From contig JAHBYU010000008.1 in the NCBI GenBank assembly GCA_019635775.1, positions 124,001-188,000 of the forward strand: a DNA stretch of 64,000 nt, in the 5' to 3' direction. Every line of letters starts with the position of its first letter. Positions within the stretch are counted from its first letter, which is position 1. The DNA comes from Rhizobiaceae bacterium. Its GTDB lineage: Bacteria > Pseudomonadota > Alphaproteobacteria > Rhizobiales > Rhizobiaceae. A model generated the notes under the pieces. That model ran no database searches. It was not told the origin of the DNA and saw nothing but the letters and a program-made list of their open reading frames with translations. Positions 11,652 to 19,891 of the stretch are shown in pieces. The translations under genes were made by a program, and so were the position numbers.

Positions 11652-12483
11652 CAGGACTTGCCCGCCGGCGCGGTCTCCGAAAAGACATGTTCCGGGCCGG
11701 GGAAACGGCGCTGGCGCACATCTTCGGCATAGGCGGCAACGGCATCGGCTGCAACATGTCCAAGTTCGGCGTAGCGCCTGACGAATTTCGGCCGGAAGTC
11801 CGTGAACAGGCCGAGCATATCGTCAACGACGAGAATCTGGCCGTCGCATGACGCCGAGGCGCCTATGCCATGGTGGGGATGGCGATTTCGTTGGTTATGG
11901 ACCTGGCAAGCCCCTCCGGCACTTTTTCGAGAACCACGCTGAAGGCACCCGCCTCCGCCACGGCGCGGGCGTCGGCGAGCACGCGCTGTGCGTCCTTGCC
12001 TCGCCCCTGCACGGTATATCCGCCAAACGCGTTGACCCCTTGCGGGGTCAGGCCGACATGGGCCATCACGGGAATACCTCGTGAGACCAGAAAGCGAATG
12101 GTTTCCGCCATGGAGACGCCGCCCTCAAGCTTCACGGCGCCGCAGCCGGTCTCGGCCATCACGCGGGCAGCATTGCGGAACGCCTGCTCCGGGCTCTCCT
12201 CGTAGGAGCCGAACGGCATGTCGACGACAAGCAGCGCATTCTCAATGCCCCGTCGCACCGCCTGGCCGTGCAGGATCATCATGTCCAGAGTAACGCCGAC
12301 GGTGGATGGCAGGCCGTGCAACACCATGCCGACGCTGTCTCCAACAAGCACCAGGTCGCATTGCGGATCGACGAGGCGCGCGACCGGCGTGGTGTAGGCA
12401 GTCAGGCAGACGATCGGCACCTTGCCCTTGCGGGCCTGGATGGATTGCGGATTTGAACTTCTGGCCCGTGCGGTCGCGCTCAA
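11651..12483 (-). pseudogene. panB: 3-methyl-2-oxobutanoate hydroxymethyltransferase, frameshifted
   Basis: PanB makes ketopantoate from 2-oxoisovalerate and methylene-THF. Frame 1 encodes [42 protein letters not shown] and [14 protein letters not shown], then hits a stop just after NEIAIPTM (11863). One missing base at about 11870 moves the rest into another frame, which would continue [17 protein letters not shown] and end at 11651. Restoring one base gives about 277 aa, normal for PanB; as written the product is about 206 aa. The start is taken as TTG at 12483, behind AAGGGAGGAT, because the upstream frame lacks family similarity. It is either a real mutation or a base-call error. Confidence 0.88.
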
Positions 12484-12578
12484 GCGGCGATCCTCCCTTG
12501 ATGGAGGGCCGTGTGACACAAATTTGTGCAGGTGCGAAGGGAAAATATGCCGAAGCGGAAATCAGGCGACCGAAGGAC

Positions 12579-13808
12579 TCAGACCGAAATTGTCTTCAGC
12601 TTCCGGGCGACAAGCTCGGCAAGGCGCGCCGCAACCTCGTCCTTGTCCATCTCCGGCCATTCGTCGACACCATCCTTCGAGACGATCCTGACCCGGTTGC
12701 GATCGCCACCCATAGCGCCGCCCTTGCTCGTGCCAGAGGGGCTGACATCATTGGCGACAATGAAATCGGCACCCTTCTTCTTCAGCTTCGCTTGCGCGTT
12801 TTTAACCACGTCCTGTGTCTCGGCGGCAAAACCGACGACGAGCCAGGGGCGTTTGCTGTGATGCCCGACTGTCGACAGGATATCGGGATTTTCGACCATC
12901 TTGAGCGATGGCGGCCCCTTGCCGGCTACTTTCTTTATCTTATGGTCCGAAGCGTCGGCTGTGCGCCAGTCGGCGACGGCCGCGACGAATATGGCCGCGT
13001 CCGCCGGAAGGAGTTGCTCGACCGCGTCGCGCATTTCCTCGGCACGCTCGACATGAACGGTCTTTACCCCCGTCGGGTCGGCGATCGTGACGGGTCCTGA
13101 AACAAGCCGGACATCGGCGCCGAGCCGCGCAAGGGCGGCGGCGATGGCGTGACCCTGCTTGCCTGACGACCGGTTGGCGATGTAGCGGACGGGATCGATC
13201 GGCTCGTGCGTCGGACCCGACGTGACGATGATCTTGCGGCCGGCAAGTGGCTTTGCGCTGTCATCGAGCAGGGTTTCGACCGCTGACACGATCTCCAGCG
13301 GCTCAGCCATGCGACCCGCGCCGGCCTCGCCGCTCTCGGCCATCTCGCCACTGTTGGGGCCGACAAAAAGGATGCCATCCTTCTCGAGTTGCTTGTGATT
13401 GCGCCGGGTTGCCGGATGCGACCACATCTTTGGATTCATCGCCGGCGCCATCAGCACCTTCTTGTCGGTTGCAAGAAGAACCGTCGAGGCCAGATCGTTG
13501 GCAAGTCCGCTGGCAAGCTTTGCCATAAGGTCAGCGGTGGCCGGCGCGACGACGATCAGGTCAGCTTCCCGCGACAGGCGGATATGGCCGACATCATGCT
13601 CGTCCTGGCGGTCGAAGAGGTTGGTGAAAACGTGATCGGCTGTGAGAGCGCCGACAGACAGAGGCGTGACGAATTCGGTCGCGGCAGCAGTCATCACGCA
13701 GCGCACCAAGGCTCCGCGCTCGCGCAGCCGGCGGATGAGGTCAAGCGACTTGTAGGCGGCGATGCCGCCGCCGATGATGAGCAGGATGCGCTTGGCCGAA
13801 AGTGTCAT
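12579..13808 (-). CDS. coaBC: Bifunctional phosphopantothenoylcysteine decarboxylase/phosphopantothenate-cysteine ligase
   Basis: 409 aa. It catalyses steps 2 and 3 of CoA synthesis from phosphopantothenate. The N-terminal flavoprotein CoaC half shows LLIIGGGIAAYKSLDLIRRL, PATADLMAKLASGLANDL and APAMNPKMWSHPATRRN, with the catalytic His region. The C-terminal CoaB half shows VTSGPTHEPIDPVRYIANRSSGKQGHA and the AAVADWR segment. It sits immediately upstream of panB and panC, grouping CoA-pathway genes, and only 4 bases downstream of vapC. Confidence 0.95.
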   Translation of the reverse strand: MTLSAKRILLIIGGGIAAYKSLDLIRRLRERGALVRCVMTAAATEFVTPLSVGALTADHVFTNLFDRQDEHDVGHIRLSREADLIVVAPATADLMAKLASGLANDLASTVLLATDKKVLMAPAMNPKMWSHPATRRNHKQLEKDGILFVGPNSGEMAESGEAGAGRMAEPLEIVSAVETLLDDSAKPLAGRKIIVTSGPTHEPIDPVRYIANRSSGKQGHAIAAALARLGADVRLVSGPVTIADPTGVKTVHVERAEEMRDAVEQLLPADAAIFVAAVADWRTADASDHKIKKVAGKGPPSLKMVENPDILSTVGHHSKRPWLVVGFAAETQDVVKNAQAKLKKKGADFIVANDVSPSGTSKGGAMGGDRNRVRIVSKDGVDEWPEMDKDEVAARLAELVARKLKTISV

Positions 13809-13812
13809 GCCG

Positions 13813-14229
13813 TCACCGTTTCGCCGGCTTCAGTGCCGGCTCGATGTCGGTATGGACGAAATCGTCGCCCTTGAACAGAAGCGGCAGGTTTCGGCTCCTC
13901 GCCAAGGCGTATGAGAAGCAGTCGCCCATATTCAGGTTCGCCTTGTGCGACGACCCCCGACCATACCGCGTAAACGCCGAGCGCGCGTGGCCCAGTTGAA
14001 TTTCATCGAATGGGATTGCCGTCATGTCGAGAAGCGCGATCAGCGCTTCAAGACGTTCGCCGCCGGCATGGAAGCGTTCGCTTGCCATCACGCAACTCGC
14101 TTCGAAAAGCGTTGCCAGGCTAACCAGTACCTGATCGGCCCTGTGAAATTGTTCCTTGAACAGATGCGCGTCGGGTTCCTCATTCAGGATAGCGACAATC
14201 GCTGACGTGTCGGTGACGAACGATGTCAC
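13813..14229 (-). CDS. vapC: Type II toxin VapC, PIN-domain ribonuclease
   Basis: 138 aa. PIN-domain toxins are metal-dependent RNases. The acidic residues expected for catalysis are visible: Asp in FVTDTSAIVAILNEEPD at the start, Glu in LATLFEASCVMASE, and Asp in LNMGDCFSYALAR followed by LPLLFKGDDFVHTDI. The start is the GTG at 14229, whose GTGA overlaps the vapB stop, a typical antitoxin-toxin coupling. A longer upstream start is in frame but less likely. The gene ends 4 bases before coaBC. Confidence 0.9.
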   Translation of the reverse strand: MTSFVTDTSAIVAILNEEPDAHLFKEQFHRADQVLVSLATLFEASCVMASERFHAGGERLEALIALLDMTAIPFDEIQLGHARSAFTRYGRGSSHKANLNMGDCFSYALARSRNLPLLFKGDDFVHTDIEPALKPAKR

Positions 14230-14468
14230 CGCAGACCTTCTTCCCACATCTCATCGCTGACCTGCTTCAGGTCGAAGGCTTGTTTCGGTTTGCGTCCCAG
14301 CCTGCCCAAAGCCTCGACCGAAGGCTTGCGGCGGGCAGGCGGCGCCGCAATGCCGCGGGCGAGCGCATCTCGCGCCTCCTGTTCCATCGACACACCCCGA
14401 TCTGCGGCACGTTTGCGGAGTTGGCGCTTCAGTTCGTCGGGTACGTTACGGATCATCATCGTCGCCAT
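14226..14468 (-). CDS. vapB: Antitoxin of VapB/FitA type, ribbon-helix-helix
   Basis: 80 aa. The N-terminus MATMMIRNVPDELKRQLRKR followed by AADRGVSMEQEARDAL is the Arc-like ribbon-helix-helix fold of FitA-type antitoxins. The C-terminal part from about residue 45 is the likely toxin-binding tail. It should neutralise VapC and repress its own promoter. A GGAGG-like site lies 9 bases before the ATG. The palindromes immediately upstream fit autoregulation. Confidence 0.88.
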   Translation of the reverse strand: MATMMIRNVPDELKRQLRKRAADRGVSMEQEARDALARGIAAPPARRKPSVEALGRLGRKPKQAFDLKQVSDEMWEEGLR

Positions 14469-14481
14469 AGCGCGTTGCCTC

Positions 14482-14513
14482 CATTGCTAGCAATGTAAGC
14501 ACTGCTAGCAATG
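14482..14513 (-). promoter_or_regulatory. Paired palindromes, probable vapBC operator
   Basis: A perfect 14-bp palindrome CATTGCTAGCAATG (14482-14495) is followed by a near copy CACTGCTAGCAATG (14500-14513). The TGCTAGCA cores are 18 bases apart, close to two DNA turns, which suits two ribbon-helix-helix dimers or one VapBC complex. They fill the short gap between ubiB and vapB. Confidence 0.7.
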
Positions 14514-14521
14514 CAGTCAAA

Positions 14522-16096
14522 TCAGTGTAGCTGGAAGCCGATCCAGACGAGCGCCAGCGCGATAACCCAAAGCGCTATGCGCCCCCAGCGGGTCGCGCGG
14601 GCCTCTGCCTTGCCAATGGCGCGGGCGGTCTCCGCGTCGAAGCGCAGTCCATGTTCTGCCATTGCGTCGATCTCGCGCGAAAGGCGCTCGGTGCGATGAG
14701 CCAGTTCGGGTGCCTGGCGAGCCAGCGAGACGAATGCGTTCATGCCAGCACGTGCGTCGTCGAGCATGCCGCGCGGCCCAAGGTTCTGGCGGATCCAGTC
14801 GCCGACAACAGGCTCCGAGGTCTTCCACATGTTGAAATGCGGATCGAGCGTACGGGCAACGCCCTCGACCACGACCATCGTCTTCTGGAGGAGGACCAGT
14901 TCGGTTCGCGTCTGCATGTCGAAGAGGTCAGTCACTTCGAAGAGCAAGGTGAGAAGCCGCGCCATCGAGATGGTCTCGGCCGGCTGGCCGTGGATCGGCT
15001 CGCCGATGGCACGGATCGCCTGCGCAAAAGCGTCGACATTGTGGATGCGCGGAACGTAGCCGGCTTCGAAATGCACTTCGGCGACACGGTGATAGTCGCG
15101 CGTGATGAACCCGTAGAGGATTTCGGCGAGGAACCGCCGCTCCTTCTTGCCGAGCCGGCCGGTGATGCCGAAATCGACGCCGACGATGGTGCCGTCCGCC
15201 TCTACGAACAGGTTGCCGGGATGCATGTCGGCATGGAAGAAGCCGTCACGCAGCGTATGACGCAGGAATGACTGGACCAACGTGGCGGCAAGCGCTTCCA
15301 GATCGTGGCCGGCGGCACGCAGGCTTTCGACGTTGGAAAGTTTCGTGCCCTCGATCCACTCCATCGTCAGCACGTCGCGGCCGGTGCGCGCCCAGTCGAC
15401 CGCAGGCACGCGGAAACCCGGATCGTCCTTGGTGTTCTCTCCAATCTCGGATAGCGCGGCCGCCTCGAGACGAAGGTCCATCTCGATCTTGGTGGTCTGG
15501 GCGAGTGTCTTCGTAACCTCGACTGGACGCAGTCTTCGGGTCACCGGAATGTACCGTTCCTGAAGCCGCGCGGCCAGGAAATAGGCTTCCAGATCGTGCT
15601 GGAAGGCCTTGCGCACCCCGGGCCGGATGACCTTGACGGCAACCCTGGCAGGCTGGCCGTCACGCTCGACTTCCGCCTCGTGAACCTGCGCGATGGAGGC
15701 GGCGGCTACGGGCTCTCCCAGCTGTAGAAAGAGTGCGCCGACCGGCTGGCCGAGCGAGCCTTCGATGGCGGCGACCGAGTCGGCCATCGGGAACGTATCC
15801 ATCCGGTCCTGGAGGAGCGCAAGATCGAGCGCGATGTCGTTTCCGACGACGTCAGGCCGTGTGGCAAGGAATTGTCCGAGCTTGACATAGGAAGGGCCGA
15901 GGCGGGCGATTGCGGCGGCCAGCCGGTCGCTGCGGCCGGTGCGCCTGGCGCTGCGCTTCGTGAATACCCGCGCCACCCGCCAGCCGAGCTTGGGCAGGCC
16001 CGACAACTGATCGCCCGGCATGGCCGCGACAACGCCCTCGCGCACCATGATCCAGCCGGCCCTGACAAGCCGGAGCGCCGCGCCGACGTCGCTCAT
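14522..16096 (-). CDS. ubiB: Ubiquinone biosynthesis kinase-like protein UbiB
   Basis: 524 aa of the ABC1/UbiB atypical kinase family, needed for aerobic ubiquinone synthesis. The family KxGQ-type motif is seen in YVKLGQFLATRPDV, the nucleotide-binding Lys in VAVKVIRPGV, and the catalytic loop in GFFHADMHPGNLFVEADG followed by VGVDFGITGRL. One C-terminal membrane segment (IALWVIALALVWIGF) fits the known membrane anchoring. It lies 13 bases downstream of ubiE, so they probably form one transcript. Confidence 0.95.
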   Translation of the reverse strand: MSDVGAALRLVRAGWIMVREGVVAAMPGDQLSGLPKLGWRVARVFTKRSARRTGRSDRLAAAIARLGPSYVKLGQFLATRPDVVGNDIALDLALLQDRMDTFPMADSVAAIEGSLGQPVGALFLQLGEPVAAASIAQVHEAEVERDGQPARVAVKVIRPGVRKAFQHDLEAYFLAARLQERYIPVTRRLRPVEVTKTLAQTTKIEMDLRLEAAALSEIGENTKDDPGFRVPAVDWARTGRDVLTMEWIEGTKLSNVESLRAAGHDLEALAATLVQSFLRHTLRDGFFHADMHPGNLFVEADGTIVGVDFGITGRLGKKERRFLAEILYGFITRDYHRVAEVHFEAGYVPRIHNVDAFAQAIRAIGEPIHGQPAETISMARLLTLLFEVTDLFDMQTRTELVLLQKTMVVVEGVARTLDPHFNMWKTSEPVVGDWIRQNLGPRGMLDDARAGMNAFVSLARQAPELAHRTERLSREIDAMAEHGLRFDAETARAIGKAEARATRWGRIALWVIALALVWIGFQLH

Positions 16097-16109
16097 GACG
16101 CGTTGTCCG

Positions 16110-16886
16110 TCAAAGCGCCCAGCCCGAATGAAGCGCGGCGACGCCGCCGGTGTAGTTTCGGAATGTGACGCGGTCGAATCCGGCGCGCCGGATCATCTGG
16201 GCGAAAGTCTCCTGATTGGGAAACTTACGGATCGATTCGACCAGATAGGAATAAGGTTCGCTCTCTCCCGCCACCAGCTTGCCGATGCGCGGAATGGCGT
16301 TGAAGGACCATGCTTCGTAGACGCGGTCGAGCAGCGGCATGTCTACCTCCGAGAACTCGAGGCAAAGAAAGCGGCCGCCGGGCTTCAGGACGCGGTAGGC
16401 CTCGGACAGCGCGCTTTCGATCCGCGGGACGTTCCTGATCCCGAAGGCGATCGTGTAGGCATCGAATGTCTCGTCGGCGAAGGGCAACTCCTCGGCATTC
16501 GCCTCGACGAAGTCCACCTTGCCGGCATAGCCTCTTTTTTCGGCGCGCTCGCGTCCCACCGCAAGCATCGAGCCGTTGATGTCGAGCACGGTGGCATGCG
16601 CGTGGCCCTGCGAGGCGTCGACCATGCGAAAGGCGATGTCGCCTGTGCCGCCCGCCACATCGAGGACGCGCCAGCCGTCGCGCCGGGGCGGATTGAGGGC
16701 CGCGACCATCGCGTCCTTCCACAGTCGGTGCAGCCCCCCCGACATGAGGTCGTTCATCAGGTCATAGCGGCCGGCGACCTTGTGGAACACCTCGTTGACG
16801 AGAGGTTGCTTCTCTCCCGCGCCGACATCCCTGAATCCGTAGGAGGTCTCCATGTCGGAGCCCGCCCTTGATCGTTGTTCTGACAT
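16110..16886 (-). CDS. ubiE: Bifunctional demethylmenaquinone/ubiquinone C-methyltransferase
   Basis: 258 aa from the ATG at 16886; the longer upstream frame lacks family similarity. A class I SAM methyltransferase for the C-methylation step of ubiquinone. Seen are the family N-terminus [39 protein letters not shown], motif [16 protein letters not shown], and [13 protein letters not shown] and [16 protein letters not shown]. First gene of the minus-strand ubiE-ubiB block and divergent from add, with about 110 bases between them for promoters. Confidence 0.95.
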   Translation of the reverse strand: MSEQRSRAGSDMETSYGFRDVGAGEKQPLVNEVFHKVAGRYDLMNDLMSGGLHRLWKDAMVAALNPPRRDGWRVLDVAGGTGDIAFRMVDASQGHAHATVLDINGSMLAVGRERAEKRGYAGKVDFVEANAEELPFADETFDAYTIAFGIRNVPRIESALSEAYRVLKPGGRFLCLEFSEVDMPLLDRVYEAWSFNAIPRIGKLVAGESEPYSYLVESIRKFPNQETFAQMIRRAGFDRVTFRNYTGGVAALHSGWAL

Positions 16887-16997
16887 TTTCGTGTACCATT
16901 GAAAGGCGGCGGGACCATAGCCGATCACGAACAGGTTCGCTATGGTCATGGGCGTGGCGATCAGCCACGCCGGGGCGGGCCAACCGGGAATGCCAGC

Positions 16998-17984
16998 ATG
17001 CCATTGAAAGCCGAACTGCACTGCCACATCGAAGGGGCGGCGGCGCCCGAACTCGTGATCAGGCAGGCAAAGAAATATGGCCGTGACACCTCAGCCTTCA
17101 TTCGCGATGGTTCCTTCGTCTGGCACGACTTCACCTCATTCCTCGCAGCCTACGATTTTGCTTCGGATCTCTTCCGTACCGAGGAAGACTATACGGCGCT
17201 GTCTGAGCACTATCTGAGCAGTCTGGCCCGCGACGGCGCGATCTATTCCGAGTTCTTCATTTCTCCCGACCATGCGATCAAGGCTGGCTTGTCCCCCAAA
17301 GCCTATACGGACGCGCTCGGCGAGGGAATCCGGCTGGCAAACGCCAAGACCGGCATCGAGGCGCGCATGATCGTGACAGGGGTTCGTCATTTCGGCGTCG
17401 AGTCGGTGGAGAAGGCTGCGCGGTTCGCAACGAAAAGCGGCAACCCGCTGGTCGTCGGCTTCGGCCTTGCCGGAGACGAGCGCATCGGCGACTTCGAGGA
17501 TTTCGTGCGAGCCTTCGAGATTGCTCGGGAAGCCGGGCTGGGGATCACCGTCCATGCCGGCGAACTGACCGGTTGGCAGACCGTTGAATCCGCTCTGGAC
17601 GAGATCAGGCCCGCCCGCATCGGGCACGGCGTCAGGGCAATCGAAAATCCCGACCTTGTGAAGCGCATCGCGGACGAGGGGGTGGTGCTGGAATGCTGTC
17701 CTGGGTCCAATGTCGCACTTTCCGTTTTTCCGGACTTCGCGTCGCATCCTTTCCCTGCCCTGAGGCGTGCGGGATGCAAGGTGACGCTGAATTCAGACGA
17801 CCCGCCCTATTTCTGGACGTCGCTGAAACGGGAATACGACATGGCGGCCGAGCAATTCGGCATGAAGGATGCCGAACTGCTGGCCGTCACGAGGACTGCG
17901 ATCGAGGCGGCCTTCGTCGACCGCCGGACGAAGGCTGGTCTGTTGGCCAGAATGGACAAACGCCAGGTTTCAATGCGGGTCTGA
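16998..17984 (+). CDS. add: Adenosine deaminase
   Basis: 328 aa, amidohydrolase fold. It deaminates adenosine to inosine for purine salvage. The zinc ligands and catalytic residues appear as [35 protein letters not shown] and LNSDDPPYF. The ATG at 16998 is chosen because the family begins at this LHCHIEG region; the upstream frame is unrelated. It belongs with upp, deoA, punA and cdd functionally. A bacterial adenine deaminase of the same fold is an alternative. Confidence 0.88.
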   Translation: MPLKAELHCHIEGAAAPELVIRQAKKYGRDTSAFIRDGSFVWHDFTSFLAAYDFASDLFRTEEDYTALSEHYLSSLARDGAIYSEFFISPDHAIKAGLSPKAYTDALGEGIRLANAKTGIEARMIVTGVRHFGVESVEKAARFATKSGNPLVVGFGLAGDERIGDFEDFVRAFEIAREAGLGITVHAGELTGWQTVESALDEIRPARIGHGVRAIENPDLVKRIADEGVVLECCPGSNVALSVFPDFASHPFPALRRAGCKVTLNSDDPPYFWTSLKREYDMAAEQFGMKDAELLAVTRTAIEAAFVDRRTKAGLLARMDKRQVSMRV

Positions 17985-18013
17985 TCGCAGCCGATCAGAC
18001 CCATGCAGGTGAA

Positions 18014-18067
18014 CAGACGTCACTTTCGTCAGTTGTAATACAGACGTCACTCTCGTCAGTTGTAATA
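18014..18067. repeat. Tandem 27-bp duplication
   Basis: Two adjacent 27-bp copies (18014-18040 and 18041-18067) differ by one base. The second copy contains the last codons and stop of the minus-strand lipoprotein gene; the first repeats them just past the stop. The unit is a multiple of three, so the repeat would stay in frame. It looks like a recent local slippage or duplication. Confidence 0.8.
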
Positions 18068-18367
18068 GCGGTCGTCACAAGGCGCTTCATAGATGCGGCC
18101 CGTGTTGTAGTCGCGATAGCGGCAATATTGCTGCCCACGCGGGGCTGTTGCGGTGCCTACGACCGCGCCAAGCAGCGCGCCGCCGGCGGCGCCAGCGACC
18201 GTGCTGCGGGTGTTCCCGCCGATTGCCTGCCCGACCAAGGCACCGCCTGCGGCCCCGACGAGCGCGCCTGTCCCGGCAGACCTTTGCTGCGGCGACGTGG
18301 TTTCGGAACAGCCCGCTACGGCGACTGTCAGCATCATGGCGGCAACTGCGACCCATCTTGTATGCAT
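18056..18367 (-). CDS. Lipoprotein with glycine-zipper domain
   Basis: 103 aa. The lipobox is clear: MHTRWVAVAAMMLTVAVAGC, with Cys about 20 as the acylated residue. A glycine-zipper segment follows (GALVGAAGGALVGQAIGG and VAGAAGGALLGAVVG), as in small outer-membrane or osmotically induced lipoproteins. The C-terminus is Tyr-rich with two cysteines (QQYCRYRDYNTGRIYEAPC). The ATG at 18367 places the signal peptide correctly. Exact role unknown. Confidence 0.85.
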   Translation of the reverse strand: MHTRWVAVAAMMLTVAVAGCSETTSPQQRSAGTGALVGAAGGALVGQAIGGNTRSTVAGAAGGALLGAVVGTATAPRGQQYCRYRDYNTGRIYEAPCDDRYYN

Positions 18368-18551
18368 GGTACTTTCTCCTGGCGCTCCCCGACCCGGTGG
18401 AGCATGAAGCAAATGAACGCTGGCTGAAGGGTTGCGTTCCGTTCCTCCTCGCAGATCGCTGAAAAGCTGTGGTCTTGAAGGAGTGGGCCTTTTCCTTCGC
18501 GTAGCAAAGTCGTTAGGGTTGGCCGACAAACAGCGTTCCGGAGAAGCACCC

Positions 18552-19181
18552 ATGAAAGGCGTGACCGTCGTCGACCATCCGCTCGTTCAGCACAAGCTGA
18601 CGATCATGCGGGACAAGGAGACCTCGACGGCCGGATTCCGGCGACTGCTGCGCGAAATATCGCTGCTCCTCGGCTACGAGGTGACGCGCGACCTCGAACT
18701 GACGACAAAGAAGATCGAAACGCCGCTGACCACGATGGATGCCCCGACACTTGAGGGGAAGAAGCTCGTCTTTGCCTCCGTGTTGCGTGCTGGAAACGGC
18801 CTGCTCGAAGGTTTGCTGGACCTCGTGCCAGCGGCCCGCGTGGCGCATGTCGGTCTCTACCGCGACCACGACACGCTGGAGGCTGTCGAATATTTCTTCA
18901 AGGCACCGAGCGATCTTGGCGACAGGCTTGTTATCGTGGTGGATCCGATGCTCGCGACGGCCAATTCTGCGATCGCGGCCGTCGACAAGCTGAAAGGGCG
19001 AGGCGCCACGAACCTGCGTTATCTCTGCCTGCTGGCGGCGCCGGAAGGCATCGAGCGCTTCACCAAGGCTCATCCGGACGTGCCGGTGTTCACCGCCTCG
19101 ATCGACGAGCGCCTGAACGAAAAGGGGTACATCGTTCCGGGACTGGGCGACGCAGGCGACCGGATGTACGGCACGAAATAG
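18552..19181 (+). CDS. upp: Uracil phosphoribosyltransferase
   Basis: 209 aa. It converts uracil and PRPP to UMP. Seen are [39 protein letters not shown] and the PRPP-binding loop [16 protein letters not shown]. The loop usually reads ATGG or ATGN at this point and is ATAN here, which is unusual. The C-terminal [17 protein letters not shown] is intact. The ATG at 18552 follows GGAGAA. It is part of the nucleoside and base salvage group. Confidence 0.93.
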   Translation: MKGVTVVDHPLVQHKLTIMRDKETSTAGFRRLLREISLLLGYEVTRDLELTTKKIETPLTTMDAPTLEGKKLVFASVLRAGNGLLEGLLDLVPAARVAHVGLYRDHDTLEAVEYFFKAPSDLGDRLVIVVDPMLATANSAIAAVDKLKGRGATNLRYLCLLAAPEGIERFTKAHPDVPVFTASIDERLNEKGYIVPGLGDAGDRMYGTK

Positions 19182-19184
19182 GTT

Positions 19185-19200
19185 TTAACTCCCCGTTAAC
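19185..19200. promoter_or_regulatory. CtrA-type binding motif
   Basis: TTAACTCCCCGTTAAC matches the full TTAA-N7-TTAAC consensus of the alphaproteobacterial cell-cycle regulator CtrA. It lies 104 bases upstream of the aspartic protease ATG and just after upp. One such match by chance in 64 kb is possible, though less likely in GC-rich DNA. Confidence 0.5.
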
Positions 19201-19303
19201 GCCATAAAGCAAAACGAGACCGGATTTCCTGGTCGCATGGCTATCTTTAAGCCGGCGCTGACTTTGGGCATCTACTCCAGTGCGCAGTGAAACGGGATGT
19301 AAC

Positions 19304-19876
19304 ATGCTGCGGAAGCTCGTGATCCTTGTGGTCTGCGCGGTTCTGGCCGCTTCGGTTCCCTTTCTTTACGAAAGGAACCCTGAACTGTTCGAGGGGTTGA
19401 TCCTGTCCGCCCTCGGCAGGGGCGACCCGGAACCCCCGCATACGATCGCAATGGCCGAAATCAGGCAGGCCCGCCCGCTGGATTCCGGATCCGAAATGCT
19501 CCTTGGCCGAAAGGTTCGGATTGCTTCCGATGCAACCGGCCACTTCAACGCCGAGTTCAAGATCAACGGCCGCCACGTCAACGGCATGGTGGATACCGGA
19601 GCGACGCTGGTCGCTCTGAATGTCTCGACGGCCACACGCGCCGGGATCAAGGTCACACCGGCAGACTTCAAGTATCTGGTCATGACTGCGAACGGGGAGA
19701 CCCGAGCTGCGGGTGTGCTGATCAAGGAATTGCAGATCGGCCGGATCATCGTCGAGAACGTGGAGGCGCTGGTTCTCGACGACAAAAGTCTCCGCGACAC
19801 GCTGATCGGGGTAAGCTTCCTCAAGCGTCTCGCCAGGTACCATGTGGAGAACGGCGAGCTGCTGCTCGTTCAGTAG
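19304..19876 (+). CDS. Membrane-anchored retropepsin-like aspartic protease (clan AA)
   Basis: 190 aa. An N-terminal membrane segment (LVILVVCAVLAASVPFLY) is followed by a short linker and a single retropepsin-like domain with the catalytic triplet in GMVDTGATLVALN. The C-terminal half holds TLIGVSFLKRLARYHVENG, the second flap region of this family (TIGR02281-like). The catalytic domain should face the periplasm. The ATG at 19304 is chosen for the signal anchor. A CtrA-type motif lies upstream. The substrate is unknown. Confidence 0.85.
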   Translation: MLRKLVILVVCAVLAASVPFLYERNPELFEGLILSALGRGDPEPPHTIAMAEIRQARPLDSGSEMLLGRKVRIASDATGHFNAEFKINGRHVNGMVDTGATLVALNVSTATRAGIKVTPADFKYLVMTANGETRAAGVLIKELQIGRIIVENVEALVLDDKSLRDTLIGVSFLKRLARYHVENGELLLVQ

Positions 19877-19891
19877 CATACCGCCGGAGCG

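Noticed and set aside
11023-11826. A long minus-strand open frame across panC and the panB end
   Set aside because: It overlaps panC and the restored panB in another frame and shows no family motifs; it is a GC-rich shadow.
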